DNA of 33,679 nucleotides from an uncultured Candidatus Saccharibacteria bacterium (GCA_947305655.1 CAMZEA010000006.1:1-33679), one strand, 5' to 3'. Positions 16,688 through 26,238 are shown, counted from the first letter of the stretch. Notes: a model not told the origin generated them from the letters alone. Made by a program: numbers and translations.

Positions 16688-19600
16688 TTAGAGATTCTGA
16701 ATATCTGCTTCGATATCAGCCTCGCTAGGAGTTTCCTCTTCGCTTTCAGGCTGAGTAAGCGGCGTAACACCGGTACCCACAGGGATCTTGCGGCCGATGA
16801 TAACGTTTTCCTTGAGACCCTTGAGGTGGTCGACGCGGCCAGAAATAGCCGAGGAGATGAGCACGCGAGTCGTATCCTGGAAGGATGCGGCCGAGAGGAA
16901 GGAATCCGAGTAGATGGAGACCTTGGAGATACCAAGGAGCATCTGGGTGAATTCGGCTGGCTTCTTGCCGGCAGCGAGTGCTTCTTCGTTAGCTTCAGCA
17001 ACAGCGGCACGAGAGACGATGTCGCCGGTGACAAATGCAGTGTCGCCTGGCTCTTCAATCATAACGCGAGAGAACATCTGGCGAATGATAATCTCGAGGT
17101 GCTTTGCAGAGATTTCGTGACCCTGTGCGGCATAGATAGCGAGAATATCATTGAGGATGTAGCGCTCGGTTTCTTCGATGCCCTTGTAGCGCATGAGATC
17201 CTGGAGGTTCAAGGAACCTTCAGAGAGGCGATCGCCTGGTTCGACGTGGTCGCCATCTTTGACGGTCAAAGCGTAATCCTGTGGGACTGCAACCTTGACT
17301 GGAGTACCCGCATTAGCAACGAGCACGATAGAATCATTCGTCAATTCGGCAATAGCATCGAATGGAGCAATGATTGGCTCTGCGCCCTTGCTCTTGCTTG
17401 CAATGACGGCACCAGTCTTGACGGTAGCACCATCTTTGACCTTGGCCTTGCGACCTTCGAGCTTAAACTCTTCAGTCTTGCCAGCTTCTGGGGTAACCTG
17501 AACGATGTTATTGCGGCCTTCCTCCCAAGTAGAAACGAGACCGGCAATAGTTGCGATGTAAGCCTGACCCTTTGGAGAACGGGCTTCGAGAAGCTCCTCA
17601 ACGCGTGGAAGACCACGGGAGATAGCACCGGAACCTGCCTGACCAGAGGAGTGCTTGGTATCGAGCGTAAGCTGAGTACCTGGCTCACCGACGGACTGAG
17701 CGGCGATAACGCCAACTGGTTCGTGGTAGGCGACTGGCTGGCGGGTCGACATGTCGATACCGTAAGCCTTGCGAGGGACGCCCTCGGTGCACTCAGTAGT
17801 AAGAATGCTCTGAATTGCGAGACTGTCGATCGTTTCGTCGGCAGCAATCTGATCAGCGACTTCGCGGCTGATGAGTTCGTCAGCTTCGAGGCCGTACTTC
17901 TCTACTGCTTCGGCACTGTAGCGACCGTAGATACGATCAGCAAAGCCGATGCCGGTGAGTTCAGACTCGCTCTTGTAGATGCGGAAGCCTGGGTCATTAG
18001 CCTCGGTTTCAACAGTGAAGACATCCTGAGATACATCGACGAGACGGCGGGTGAGGTAACCGGAGTCAGCGGTACGGAGAGCCGTAGAGACCTGACCCTG
18101 GCGAGCACCACGGGTTGCGATGAAGGATTCGAGCGTGTTGAGACCCTTCTTGAAGGAGGACTTAACAGGAAGCTCAATCTCACGGTTGAAGACGTCCACC
18201 TGGATACCAATCGTAGCGGAAGCAAGCTTAATGTTGCCTGCAGAACCACGAGCACCAGAGTTTGTCATAATCGAGATGTTCGTATCGAGACCAGCAAGGT
18301 TGTCCTTGACGTGCTTGGCGACTTCGTCGTCGACCTTGCGCCAGGAATCAACGGTGAGGCGATAGCGCTCATCTTCAGTGAGGAGACCTTCGTCGAACTG
18401 CTGAGAAATAGCAGCGGCGCGGCCTTCACCTTCGGCGATCATAGCCTCAACTTCTGGGAAGTCCGGATAGTCATCCTTGGAGGTAGAGATACCGGCAACA
18501 GTTTCGTACTTGAACGAGAGATCCTTGATGGCATCTGCGGTCTGAACGGCAACTTCGTCACCGAACTGATCGAGAATGTTCGCCATGACCTTCTTCAAAT
18601 GCTTGCTGTTCTGAACTTCGTTATCGTATGGATATTCCTTTGGAAGGATTTCGTTGAAGAAGACGCGGCCAAGGGTAGTATCGCGCTTGACGCCCTTCGT
18701 GTGGACACGAATTGGAGTCTGGAGCTGGATAAGACCCATATCATAGGCGAGCTCTGCTTCATAAACGCTAGTGTAAGTCTTGCGCTCGGTCTGTGCGGAT
18801 GGCTTCTCGTAAGTGAGGTAATAGCTACCCAACACGACGTCCTGCGTAATCGAAAGCACTGGAGCGCCATCGGCTGGCTTCAAGAGGTTCTTGCCGGCAG
18901 CCATGAGTTCCTTTGCCTCTGCCTGAGCTTCTTCGGAAAGTGGAAGGTGAACAGCCATCTGGTCACCATCGTAGTCGGCGTTGAAACCGTTGGCGACGAG
19001 TGGATGGAGCTGAATTGCTTTACCTTCGATAAGCTTTGGCTGGAAGGCCTGGACGGAGAGACGGTGGAGAGACGGTGCGCGGTTAAGGAGAACATACTTG
19101 CCTTCAATAACCTCGTCGAGAGCATCCCAAACCACAGTTTCGCCAGCCTCGATGAGACGAGATGCGGAACGAATGTTGTTTGCATACTCGTTCTTGATGA
19201 GCCAGGAAATAACGAATGGCTTAAAGAGTTCGAGCGCCATCTGCTTTGGAAGACCGCACTGGTTAATGCGGAGTTCTGGACCGACGACAATCACGGAACG
19301 ACCAGAGTAGTCAACGCGCTTACCAAGAAGGTTCTGGCGGAAGCGGCCTTGCTTACCCTTGAGGAGATCAGAAAGACTCTTCAACTTGCGGCGACCGTTC
19401 TGGGAAGCGGCTGCGCGGCCACCACGGCCAGCGTTGTTGTCGATAAGAGCATCGACAGCTTCCTGAAGCATGCGCTTCTCGTTGCGGCAGATAACTTCTG
19501 GAGCATTGAGATCAATAAGCTTCTTCAAGCGGTTGTTGCGGTTAATGACACGGCGATAGAGATCGTTCAAATCGGAGGTCGCAAAGCGGCCACCAGCGAG

Positions 19601-20539
19601 CGAAATCATTGGGCGTAGATCTGGAGGAATAACAGGAACGACGTTCATGATGAGGTCGGTTGGCTTGATGCCGGCTGCCTGCATGCCCTCGAGAATCTTG
19701 AGGCGCTTCATGATCTTCTTCTGCTTCTGGCCCTTGCTCTCTTCGGCTTCCTTATGGAGATCGTCAACAAGCTTGTCGAGGTCGATTTCCTTTAGGAGCT
19801 TTTCGATACCGCTAGCACCCATTTCGACGGTGATGAGGTCTTCATAGCCCTTGTCTTCGTCTTCGAGGTTGCGATAATCGATCTCGGAGATAGCAGCACC
19901 CTTCTTGAAGCCGTCGAGAATGTCTTTCTCGTGATGGTAGTTGGCTTCGAGTTCTTCGAGTTCTTTGGTCTGGGCTTCGGCGAGAGCCTTAGCGTCAGCG
20001 CCTTCGGCCTTTGCTTCCTCGGCGTAGCGAGTCTGAATAGCCTGGCGAGCAACATCGGTCTGAGCTTCGAGGTCCTCGAGGCGCTTTGCGATAGCTTCGG
20101 TATCAGCATCAACTACAACATAGGATGCGAAGTAAACAATCTTTTCAATATTCTTGACGGTGATGTCGAGAAGGAGGCTAAGTGCGGATGGAGTACCGCG
20201 CATAAACCAAATGTGAGCGACAGGAGCAGCGAGGCTGATGTGGCCCATACGTTCACGACGAGTAATACTCTTCGTAACAAGGTTGCCTTCTTTGTCGACA
20301 GCGGCTTCGCGAGAGCGAACGCCTTTGAGTTTTGGATCGTTAGGATTAATATCCTTGACTGGTCCGAAGATACGCTCACAGAACAAACCATCGCGTTCTG
20401 GCTTTTGCGTACGATAGTTAATCGTTTCCGGCTTTAGAACTTCACCGTAGCTCCAGTTGAGGATGTCTTCCTCGCTGGCAACGGAGAGGCGAATAGAGTC
20501 GAAATCGTTGGCGCTAATGAAATTATCTTGCCAAGCCAT
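16688..20539 (-). CDS. rpoC: DNA-directed RNA polymerase subunit beta'
   Basis: RRERMGHISLAAPVAHIWF, LLGKRVDYSGRSVIVVGPEL, NADYDGDQMAVHLPLS, SGARGSAGNIK, GVIAAQSVGEPGTQLT. Confidence 0.98.
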   Translation of the reverse strand: MAWQDNFISANDFDSIRLSVASEEDILNWSYGEVLKPETINYRTQKPERDGLFCERIFGPVKDINPNDPKLKGVRSREAAVDKEGNLVTKSITRRERMGHISLAAPVAHIWFMRGTPSALSLLLDITVKNIEKIVYFASYVVVDADTEAIAKRLEDLEAQTDVARQAIQTRYAEEAKAEGADAKALAEAQTKELEELEANYHHEKDILDGFKKGAAISEIDYRNLEDEDKGYEDLITVEMGASGIEKLLKEIDLDKLVDDLHKEAEESKGQKQKKIMKRLKILEGMQAAGIKPTDLIMNVVPVIPPDLRPMISLAGGRFATSDLNDLYRRVINRNNRLKKLIDLNAPEVICRNEKRMLQEAVDALIDNNAGRGGRAAASQNGRRKLKSLSDLLKGKQGRFRQNLLGKRVDYSGRSVIVVGPELRINQCGLPKQMALELFKPFVISWLIKNEYANNIRSASRLIEAGETVVWDALDEVIEGKYVLLNRAPSLHRLSVQAFQPKLIEGKAIQLHPLVANGFNADYDGDQMAVHLPLSEEAQAEAKELMAAGKNLLKPADGAPVLSITQDVVLGSYYLTYEKPSAQTERKTYTSVYEAELAYDMGLIQLQTPIRVHTKGVKRDTTLGRVFFNEILPKEYPYDNEVQNSKHLKKVMANILDQFGDEVAVQTADAIKDLSFKYETVAGISTSKDDYPDFPEVEAMIAEGEGRAAAISQQFDEGLLTEDERYRLTVDSWRKVDDEVAKHVKDNLAGLDTNISIMTNSGARGSAGNIKLASATIGIQVDVFNREIELPVKSSFKKGLNTLESFIATRGARQGQVSTALRTADSGYLTRRLVDVSQDVFTVETEANDPGFRIYKSESELTGIGFADRIYGRYSAEAVEKYGLEADELISREVADQIAADETIDSLAIQSILTTECTEGVPRKAYGIDMSTRQPVAYHEPVGVIAAQSVGEPGTQLTLDTKHSSGQAGSGAISRGLPRVEELLEARSPKGQAYIATIAGLVSTWEEGRNNIVQVTPEAGKTEEFKLEGRKAKVKDGATVKTGAVIASKSKGAEPIIAPFDAIAELTNDSIVLVANAGTPVKVAVPQDYALTVKDGDHVEPGDRLSEGSLNLQDLMRYKGIEETERYILNDILAIYAAQGHEISAKHLEIIIRQMFSRVMIEEPGDTAFVTGDIVSRAAVAEANEEALAAGKKPAEFTQMLLGISKVSIYSDSFLSAASFQDTTRVLISSAISGRVDHLKGLKENVIIGRKIPVGTGVTPLTQPESEEETPSEADIEADIQNL

Positions 20540-20540
20540 A

Positions 20541-23500
20541 TTATAGGTCCTCCCCTAAATCAGTTATTGTATCGTCATCGTCGAATTCTTCTTCCCCGAT
20601 ATCCGGTTCAGTATCGTCGATCGCCTCTTCGGTATCGTCTTCGATAACTTCGCCTTCAGAATCGGTAATTTCGAAACCTTCGAGATCATCGTCATCGTCG
20701 CCGCTGCCGTTGCCGGTCTGAGCGTAGATGACAGAATCATCGCGCTGGCGTTCGACTTCCTCGGTCGTCTTTTCGATCACGCGGTCTGCATCTTTTGCAT
20801 CACCATTATCGAGAAGGTCAACCTTGAGGCCGAGACCCTGAAGTTCCTTAACCAAGACATTGAAGCCTTCTGGGAGCTTTGGTCCTTCGATTGCTTCGTT
20901 CTTGATGATGGATTCGTAAGCCTTAGCACGGCCGTAGACGTCATCCGACTTAATAGTAAGCATTTCCTGAAGCGTAGATGCAGCACCGTAAGCTTCGAGG
21001 GTCCACACCTCCATCTCACCGAAGCGCTGACCACCGTTCTGAGCCTTACCACCGAGTGGCTGCTGGGTAACCATCGTGTATGGACCAGTAGAGCGGGCGT
21101 GAATCTTGTCCGCGACCATGTGGTGGAGCTTGAGCATATACATAACACCGACGGTAATGCGTTCTTCAAATGGCTCACCAGTGAGACCATCGTAAAGTTT
21201 GACGCGACCATCGCGGTTGAAGCCAGCCTTTTCGAGCTGCTTGCTAATTTCGTCGTCCTGGACGGAGTTGAAGGATGGGGTCGTGACCTTGTAGCCAAGA
21301 GCGCGAGCAGCCATACCGAGGTGAGTCTCAAAGAGCTGACCGAGGTTCATGCGGCTTGGCACGCCCATTGGGTTCAAGAGCACATCGACTGGAGTACCGT
21401 CTTCCATGAATGGCATATCCTCAACTGGGAGAATACGTGCGACGACGCCCTTGTTACCGTAACGACCAGCGAGCTTATCGCCAACGCTAATCTTGCGCAT
21501 CTCTGCAACATAAATCTTAATCTGCATAATGACGCCGGACTTGAGCTCGTTGCCCTGTTCGCGAGTGTAAACACGAACGCCAACGACCTTACCGCTATCA
21601 GAACCGTTCATACGGACGGAAGTATCGCGGACATCCTTTGCCTTTTCGCCGAAGATTGCGCGAAGGAGGCGTTCCTCAGAGCTGAGCTCCTGTTCGCCCT
21701 TTGGCGTAATCTTACCGACGAGAACGTCGCCATTCTTGACTTCGGAACCGACAGTTACGATACCGTCTTCGCCGAGGTGGCGAAGAGCAGCTTCGGATAC
21801 ATTTGGAATATCGCGGGTAACCTGTTCTGGACCGAGCTTGGTTTCGCGGACCTCGACATCGAAGTCGCGGATGTTGATGCTAGTCAAAGTATCATCTTCG
21901 ACGAGGCGGCTAGAGATAACGATAGCGTCATCCATGTTGTAACCTCGCCATGGCATGAAGGCAACAAGCATGTTCTTGCCAAGAGCAAGTTCGCCACCGG
22001 CAATGGATGCGCCCTCGATGAGAACATCACCCTTCTTGACCTTGTCGCCACGCTTAACGACGACGCGCTCATCATAACAGCGGTCATCATTAGTCTTCAT
22101 GAAGTGAATGAGGTTGTAAGTCTTGGTTTCCTTTGCGTACTTAACCTCAACGGAGTTGGAATCAGCCTTTACGACTTCGCCAGCACCTTCGGCGTAGACG
22201 ATTTGCGAGAGATTCTTTGCGACGTCAGCGTCGATACCGGTAGAAACGATAGCGGATTCCGGCTTGATTAGAGGTACAGCCTGCTTCTGCATGGCGCATG
22301 CCATGAGGGAGCGGTCGACACGGTTCTTTTCAACAAATGGAATCATCGATGCGGCCACACCGAGAATTTCTTTGTGAACAGCGTCCATGTGGGTAACTTC
22401 GCTTGCGAGAACCTGCGCTGGGCGGAGGTGCTTACGAGCGGAAACATATTCATCAACGAATTTGCCATTCTTGTCAAGTTTTGCGCTGGTATCGGCAATT
22501 ACCATGCTTTCCTCGGCAGCGGCATCTACGTATACGATTTCATCAGTGACCTTACCGTTCTTGACGACGCGATATGGAGCTTCGATGAAGCCGTAATCAT
22601 TAATACGAGCATAAGTTGCAAGGTTGAGCACGAGACCGACGTTGCCGCCTTCTGGCGTCTCAACAGTACAAATACGGCCATAGTGAGTTGGGTGAGCATC
22701 GCGGACATCGAAGCCTGCGCGTTCACGAGTAAGGCCACCAGGGCCCATCGAGCTTAGACGGCGCTTATGCGAAAGCTCGGAGAACGGGTTGGTTTCGTCC
22801 ATGAGCTGGCTGAGCTGAGAACTACTGAAGAATTCCTTCACTGCGGCCACGACTGGGCGGGAGTTAACGAGCTGAGCTGGGGTAACCGTCTGCGGATCAG
22901 CCATCGACATACGGTCGAGGATGTTGCGCTGGAGGCGAAGCATACCGAGGCGGAACTGGCGCTGGACCAATTCGCCAACGAGCTTGACGCGGCGGTTTGC
23001 GAGCGAGTCGATATCGTCGGCTGGCTCCTGAGTGTTATTGAGACGGATGATTTCCTTGATGATCGCAATGAGATCTTCCATCTGAAGCGTACGATGAGCT
23101 TCGTCATTTGGCGTATCAAAGCCAAGGCGCTGATTAATTTTGTAGCGACCAACACGAGAATAGTCATAACGACGATAGTCGTGGAAGGTGCGTTCAATCA
23201 TGCTCTTTGCGTTCTCGACGGTTGCCAAGTCACCTGGGCGGAGACGGCGATAGATCTCGAGGAGAGCTTCGCTCTGGCTGCCAGATGGGTCCTTTTCGAG
23301 AGTATTGTCGATGTAATGGACATCGCTGTCGTCGACATCCTTGAAGATGGATGCCATTTCAGTCTTCTTCACACCGAGGGCGCGGAGGAGAGTCGTAACT
23401 GGGACCTTCTTGCGGCGGTCGATTTTAACATAGATGACGCCCTTCGTATCGGTCTCAAACTCGAGCCATGCGCCACGGCCAGGAATGATCTTTGCGCCGT

Positions 23501-23969
23501 AATAATTACGACCACCGACATTCGCTGCCTGGAAGAAAACACCGGCGGAGCGGATAAGCTGAGAAACGATTACGCGCTCGGTGCCGTTAATAATGAAGCT
23601 AGCGCGATCAGTCATCCAAGGATAATCACCGAAGTAAATTTCCTGTTCAGTCTTCTGACCGGTAACTTTGTTTTCGAGCTCAATGTTGACATGCAAAGCA
23701 GCTTCATAGGAAGCAAGATTGTCCTTTGCAGTACGATCGTCTTCTACAGGATCCTTGAAGAAATAATCCTTGAAACGGAGGCTCATTTTCTGACCGGTAT
23801 AATCCTCGATCGGGTTGAGTTCGTTGAAGACCTCTTGAAGACCATAATCCACGAATTCTTTCCAGGATTTAGTCTGATGCTCGGTTAGATTTGGTATTGG
23901 AAGAACTTGGTCGCCCTCTGTGAATTGCACACGGGCACCACTACTTGCAGTATTTGTAGACTTTGCCAC
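20541..23969 (-). CDS. rpoB: DNA-directed RNA polymerase subunit beta
   Basis: SSQLSQLMDETNPFSELSHKRRLSSMGPGGLTRERAGFDVRD, GDKLAGRYGNKGVVARILP, QQPLGGKAQNGGQRFGEMEVW; GTG start. Confidence 0.98.
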   Translation of the reverse strand: MAKSTNTASSGARVQFTEGDQVLPIPNLTEHQTKSWKEFVDYGLQEVFNELNPIEDYTGQKMSLRFKDYFFKDPVEDDRTAKDNLASYEAALHVNIELENKVTGQKTEQEIYFGDYPWMTDRASFIINGTERVIVSQLIRSAGVFFQAANVGGRNYYGAKIIPGRGAWLEFETDTKGVIYVKIDRRKKVPVTTLLRALGVKKTEMASIFKDVDDSDVHYIDNTLEKDPSGSQSEALLEIYRRLRPGDLATVENAKSMIERTFHDYRRYDYSRVGRYKINQRLGFDTPNDEAHRTLQMEDLIAIIKEIIRLNNTQEPADDIDSLANRRVKLVGELVQRQFRLGMLRLQRNILDRMSMADPQTVTPAQLVNSRPVVAAVKEFFSSSQLSQLMDETNPFSELSHKRRLSSMGPGGLTRERAGFDVRDAHPTHYGRICTVETPEGGNVGLVLNLATYARINDYGFIEAPYRVVKNGKVTDEIVYVDAAAEESMVIADTSAKLDKNGKFVDEYVSARKHLRPAQVLASEVTHMDAVHKEILGVAASMIPFVEKNRVDRSLMACAMQKQAVPLIKPESAIVSTGIDADVAKNLSQIVYAEGAGEVVKADSNSVEVKYAKETKTYNLIHFMKTNDDRCYDERVVVKRGDKVKKGDVLIEGASIAGGELALGKNMLVAFMPWRGYNMDDAIVISSRLVEDDTLTSINIRDFDVEVRETKLGPEQVTRDIPNVSEAALRHLGEDGIVTVGSEVKNGDVLVGKITPKGEQELSSEERLLRAIFGEKAKDVRDTSVRMNGSDSGKVVGVRVYTREQGNELKSGVIMQIKIYVAEMRKISVGDKLAGRYGNKGVVARILPVEDMPFMEDGTPVDVLLNPMGVPSRMNLGQLFETHLGMAARALGYKVTTPSFNSVQDDEISKQLEKAGFNRDGRVKLYDGLTGEPFEERITVGVMYMLKLHHMVADKIHARSTGPYTMVTQQPLGGKAQNGGQRFGEMEVWTLEAYGAASTLQEMLTIKSDDVYGRAKAYESIIKNEAIEGPKLPEGFNVLVKELQGLGLKVDLLDNGDAKDADRVIEKTTEEVERQRDDSVIYAQTGNGSGDDDDDLEGFEITDSEGEVIEDDTEEAIDDTEPDIGEEEFDDDDTITDLGEDL

Positions 23970-24085
23970 ATTCCCTCGCTAGTTTTTAGTGTTGATATAT
24001 CTTTGGCCGGAAGATTACCGCTTTTGATTCGAGTTTCGTTTTGCCGGAACGATAACTACAAAAAATCAAAGCACACTACTTCTTA
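23970..24085 (-). promoter_or_regulatory. rpoB 5' leader with two tandem CCGGC-loop hairpins
   Basis: TCGTT-CCGGCAA-AACGA (24036-24052) and ATCTT-CCGGCCA-AAGAT (23999-24015), minus-strand orientation. Confidence 0.5.
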
Positions 24086-24091
24086 GTACAA

Positions 24092-24120
24092 ATCATATCA
24101 AAAATTTACAATATATTCAA
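24092..24120 (-). promoter_or_regulatory. rpoBC promoter
   Basis: Minus strand TTGAAT-N17-TATGAT with TGA extended -10. Confidence 0.75.
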
Positions 24121-24200
24121 GGGGTAAAATTCACTTTTTGCTAAAGCGCTTGTTTTTAAAAACGAAAATCATTAAAATTGAATTAAATTGGAGGTCAAAA

Positions 24201-26192
24201 ATGTTTAGTATTAGTGATTTTCCGTTTTATTTCCGGAGCGGCCTGATAGGCGCTATCGGCTCAAGTCTGATTATCGCCCTCATCGTAGGACTAATCATTC
24301 GCTTAGTGAGAGGAACGGATTTTAAGCAAAGAGATATGAAGAACGCCGGGCTCATCAACGCATTCCTCTATATCGGCAGTTTCTTGATTGTCGGCTCGAT
24401 GCTGATGTTTATGCAAGATTATCCAACCGCAATGCCGGTCGTCTCGATTGCCGGTAGCTTAGTGCTGCTGAGCTGTGGCCTACTACTTTACGGCCTAGTC
24501 GACTTTCTCCGTCCAGTCGGTCTGGCGTTCGCGTATACCGGTCTCGCAATTATGCCGTTTTGGTTCTTCGCCTTCCATGAGCTAGGCGCAGCGGCCGACG
24601 TATCATTTTTCCTCGCGTCGCTAGCTTCGACCCTTGGCTATATCCTCGTTGCGGGCCTGACACGCAGTCAGCTAGCCGGATGGGTTAGTTACGCCCTACT
24701 TTTCCTCTTCGGCGCAACTCTGCCGGTTCCAACTAAAGCATTATTCTATACCACTTGCCTTCTCCCATTTCCTGTGGCGCTATTCGCCGCTATTTGCTGG
24801 GCACGCCGCGTCAAATGGCTGCCAGTCGGCTTCCGCCAAGCCACTAGCGTCGTAGCTCGCTTTGGCGTCCCAATTATTGCCTTCTTTGCATGGCCTTTCC
24901 TCTTGGCGAGCAATGTTTCAAACGATGCGCCATATCTTCGCACAATTTTCTTCGCGCTCGGCGCATTCCATTACTTGATTGCCTGGCTCCTCGAGAAGAA
25001 ACGCGCAATGCTCATCGCGGCGCGAATCGTCTTCCAGTGTTTCCTTGTTGCCCTAATAGGCGACATCGCGGGCTATAGCCTGCTCAACCGCTACGATGAC
25101 GCCAACGCTAACCCTACCGCCAGCATCGTAATCGCAATCGTATGGCTCGTCGGCTCGCTGATTCAAACTATCCTTTCCCTCTTCGTGCCGACCAAAAACG
25201 AAGACGAAGCCAAGACAGAGCGCGTCATGCTCGGCGTATCGCTCGGCTGTATCGCTGTCACGCCAGCCTTCTGTCAGGGGCTGTCCATCCAGACCTACGG
25301 CATCATCGGTCTCGCAATGTCCTCCGTCGTCGCAATTCTCGGTATCTTGATCACAATTGCAAAGAAAAATCTCGCTTGGGGTTTCGCCACGCTAATTGCG
25401 CTCCTTATTATGCCGTTCCAGATAAACCTCATTACTAATGTCGGCTGGAGCTTCTGGATTTACTACGCCATCTATGCCGTAATTAGCACGCTTATCTTGA
25501 TTGTTTACGCCGCTGGGCTGAAAAAAGTCCAGGTCCGCTGCGCGTTCCGTATCGCAATGACCGGTATTATCGCGAGCGCGACTCTCGCCGCCCTTAGCGA
25601 TGGGCGTTGGACTTATGGCGCCTGGCCATGCGTTCCGTGCGCGATTGCCGCGATGCAGCTCGCGCTCCTTGGCCTCGCTTCGGGGAGAAGTATTTGCTAT
25701 GAGCTCAGCATCTACTCCGTCGCAGGAGCAATCTATCTATTTGCCGGCAGCCTCGCCAATCTATCGACGGAGGCAAGCAGCCTGATCAATAGCCCTTACT
25801 ACCTAGGCGATTCGCTCTTCGGCCTCGCGCTCGGTAGCGCCATCTTAGGCGTCGGGCTCTTCCGTGAATATGCGAAGAAAAATAGTGCGCGCCAGATTGT
25901 CGGCTATATCCTCATGACGGTGTTCATGTTTGACGCCGCCACGTCCGGTAGCGAACATGGCACCCTCGTCGCTCCATTCATGCTGCTCTTCGCAGAGATT
26001 ATCACTATGTTTATCGGCCTAATCACGGACCGCAAATGGCTAGCAATCGCGAGCGCCTGCGTTGCCGCATTCGACGTCGTCTTCTTTATGGGTACCTCGA
26101 ACTGGCTGACCTTTGGCCTAGCCGGCCTCGCGATGATCGGCGTAGTGATTGGCATCCTCGTCAAAAACAACAATAAGCCGCAGCAGCAATAA
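24201..26192 (+). CDS. Large multi-pass membrane protein of unknown function (~663 aa)
   Basis: More than ten hydrophobic segments; ATG at 24201 preceded by GGAGGT SD (ORF start 24138 not favoured). Confidence 0.75.
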   Translation: MFSISDFPFYFRSGLIGAIGSSLIIALIVGLIIRLVRGTDFKQRDMKNAGLINAFLYIGSFLIVGSMLMFMQDYPTAMPVVSIAGSLVLLSCGLLLYGLVDFLRPVGLAFAYTGLAIMPFWFFAFHELGAAADVSFFLASLASTLGYILVAGLTRSQLAGWVSYALLFLFGATLPVPTKALFYTTCLLPFPVALFAAICWARRVKWLPVGFRQATSVVARFGVPIIAFFAWPFLLASNVSNDAPYLRTIFFALGAFHYLIAWLLEKKRAMLIAARIVFQCFLVALIGDIAGYSLLNRYDDANANPTASIVIAIVWLVGSLIQTILSLFVPTKNEDEAKTERVMLGVSLGCIAVTPAFCQGLSIQTYGIIGLAMSSVVAILGILITIAKKNLAWGFATLIALLIMPFQINLITNVGWSFWIYYAIYAVISTLILIVYAAGLKKVQVRCAFRIAMTGIIASATLAALSDGRWTYGAWPCVPCAIAAMQLALLGLASGRSICYELSIYSVAGAIYLFAGSLANLSTEASSLINSPYYLGDSLFGLALGSAILGVGLFREYAKKNSARQIVGYILMTVFMFDAATSGSEHGTLVAPFMLLFAEIITMFIGLITDRKWLAIASACVAAFDVVFFMGTSNWLTFGLAGLAMIGVVIGILVKNNNKPQQQ

Positions 26193-26199
26193 TTAACCA

Positions 26200-26238
26200 C
26201 CAAAAAACCACCCGTGCACATATGAGGTGGTTTTTTGG
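26200..26238 (+). terminator. Rho-independent terminator
   Basis: CCAAAAAACCACC-N13-GGTGGTTTTTTGG. Confidence 0.85.

Noticed and set aside
16826-19618. 930-aa ORF on the + strand, plus other long ORFs antisense to rpoB/rpoC (21099..22271, 22767..23888)
   Set aside because: Entirely antisense to highly conserved rpoC/rpoB; long antisense frames are expected from codon bias. No family signature, SD or promoter seen.
22700-22900. Rifampicin-resistance substitutions in RpoB
   Set aside because: The key positions corresponding to E. coli D516, H526 and S531 appear wild type; the remaining differences (such as F514L, N518T) look like lineage variation.
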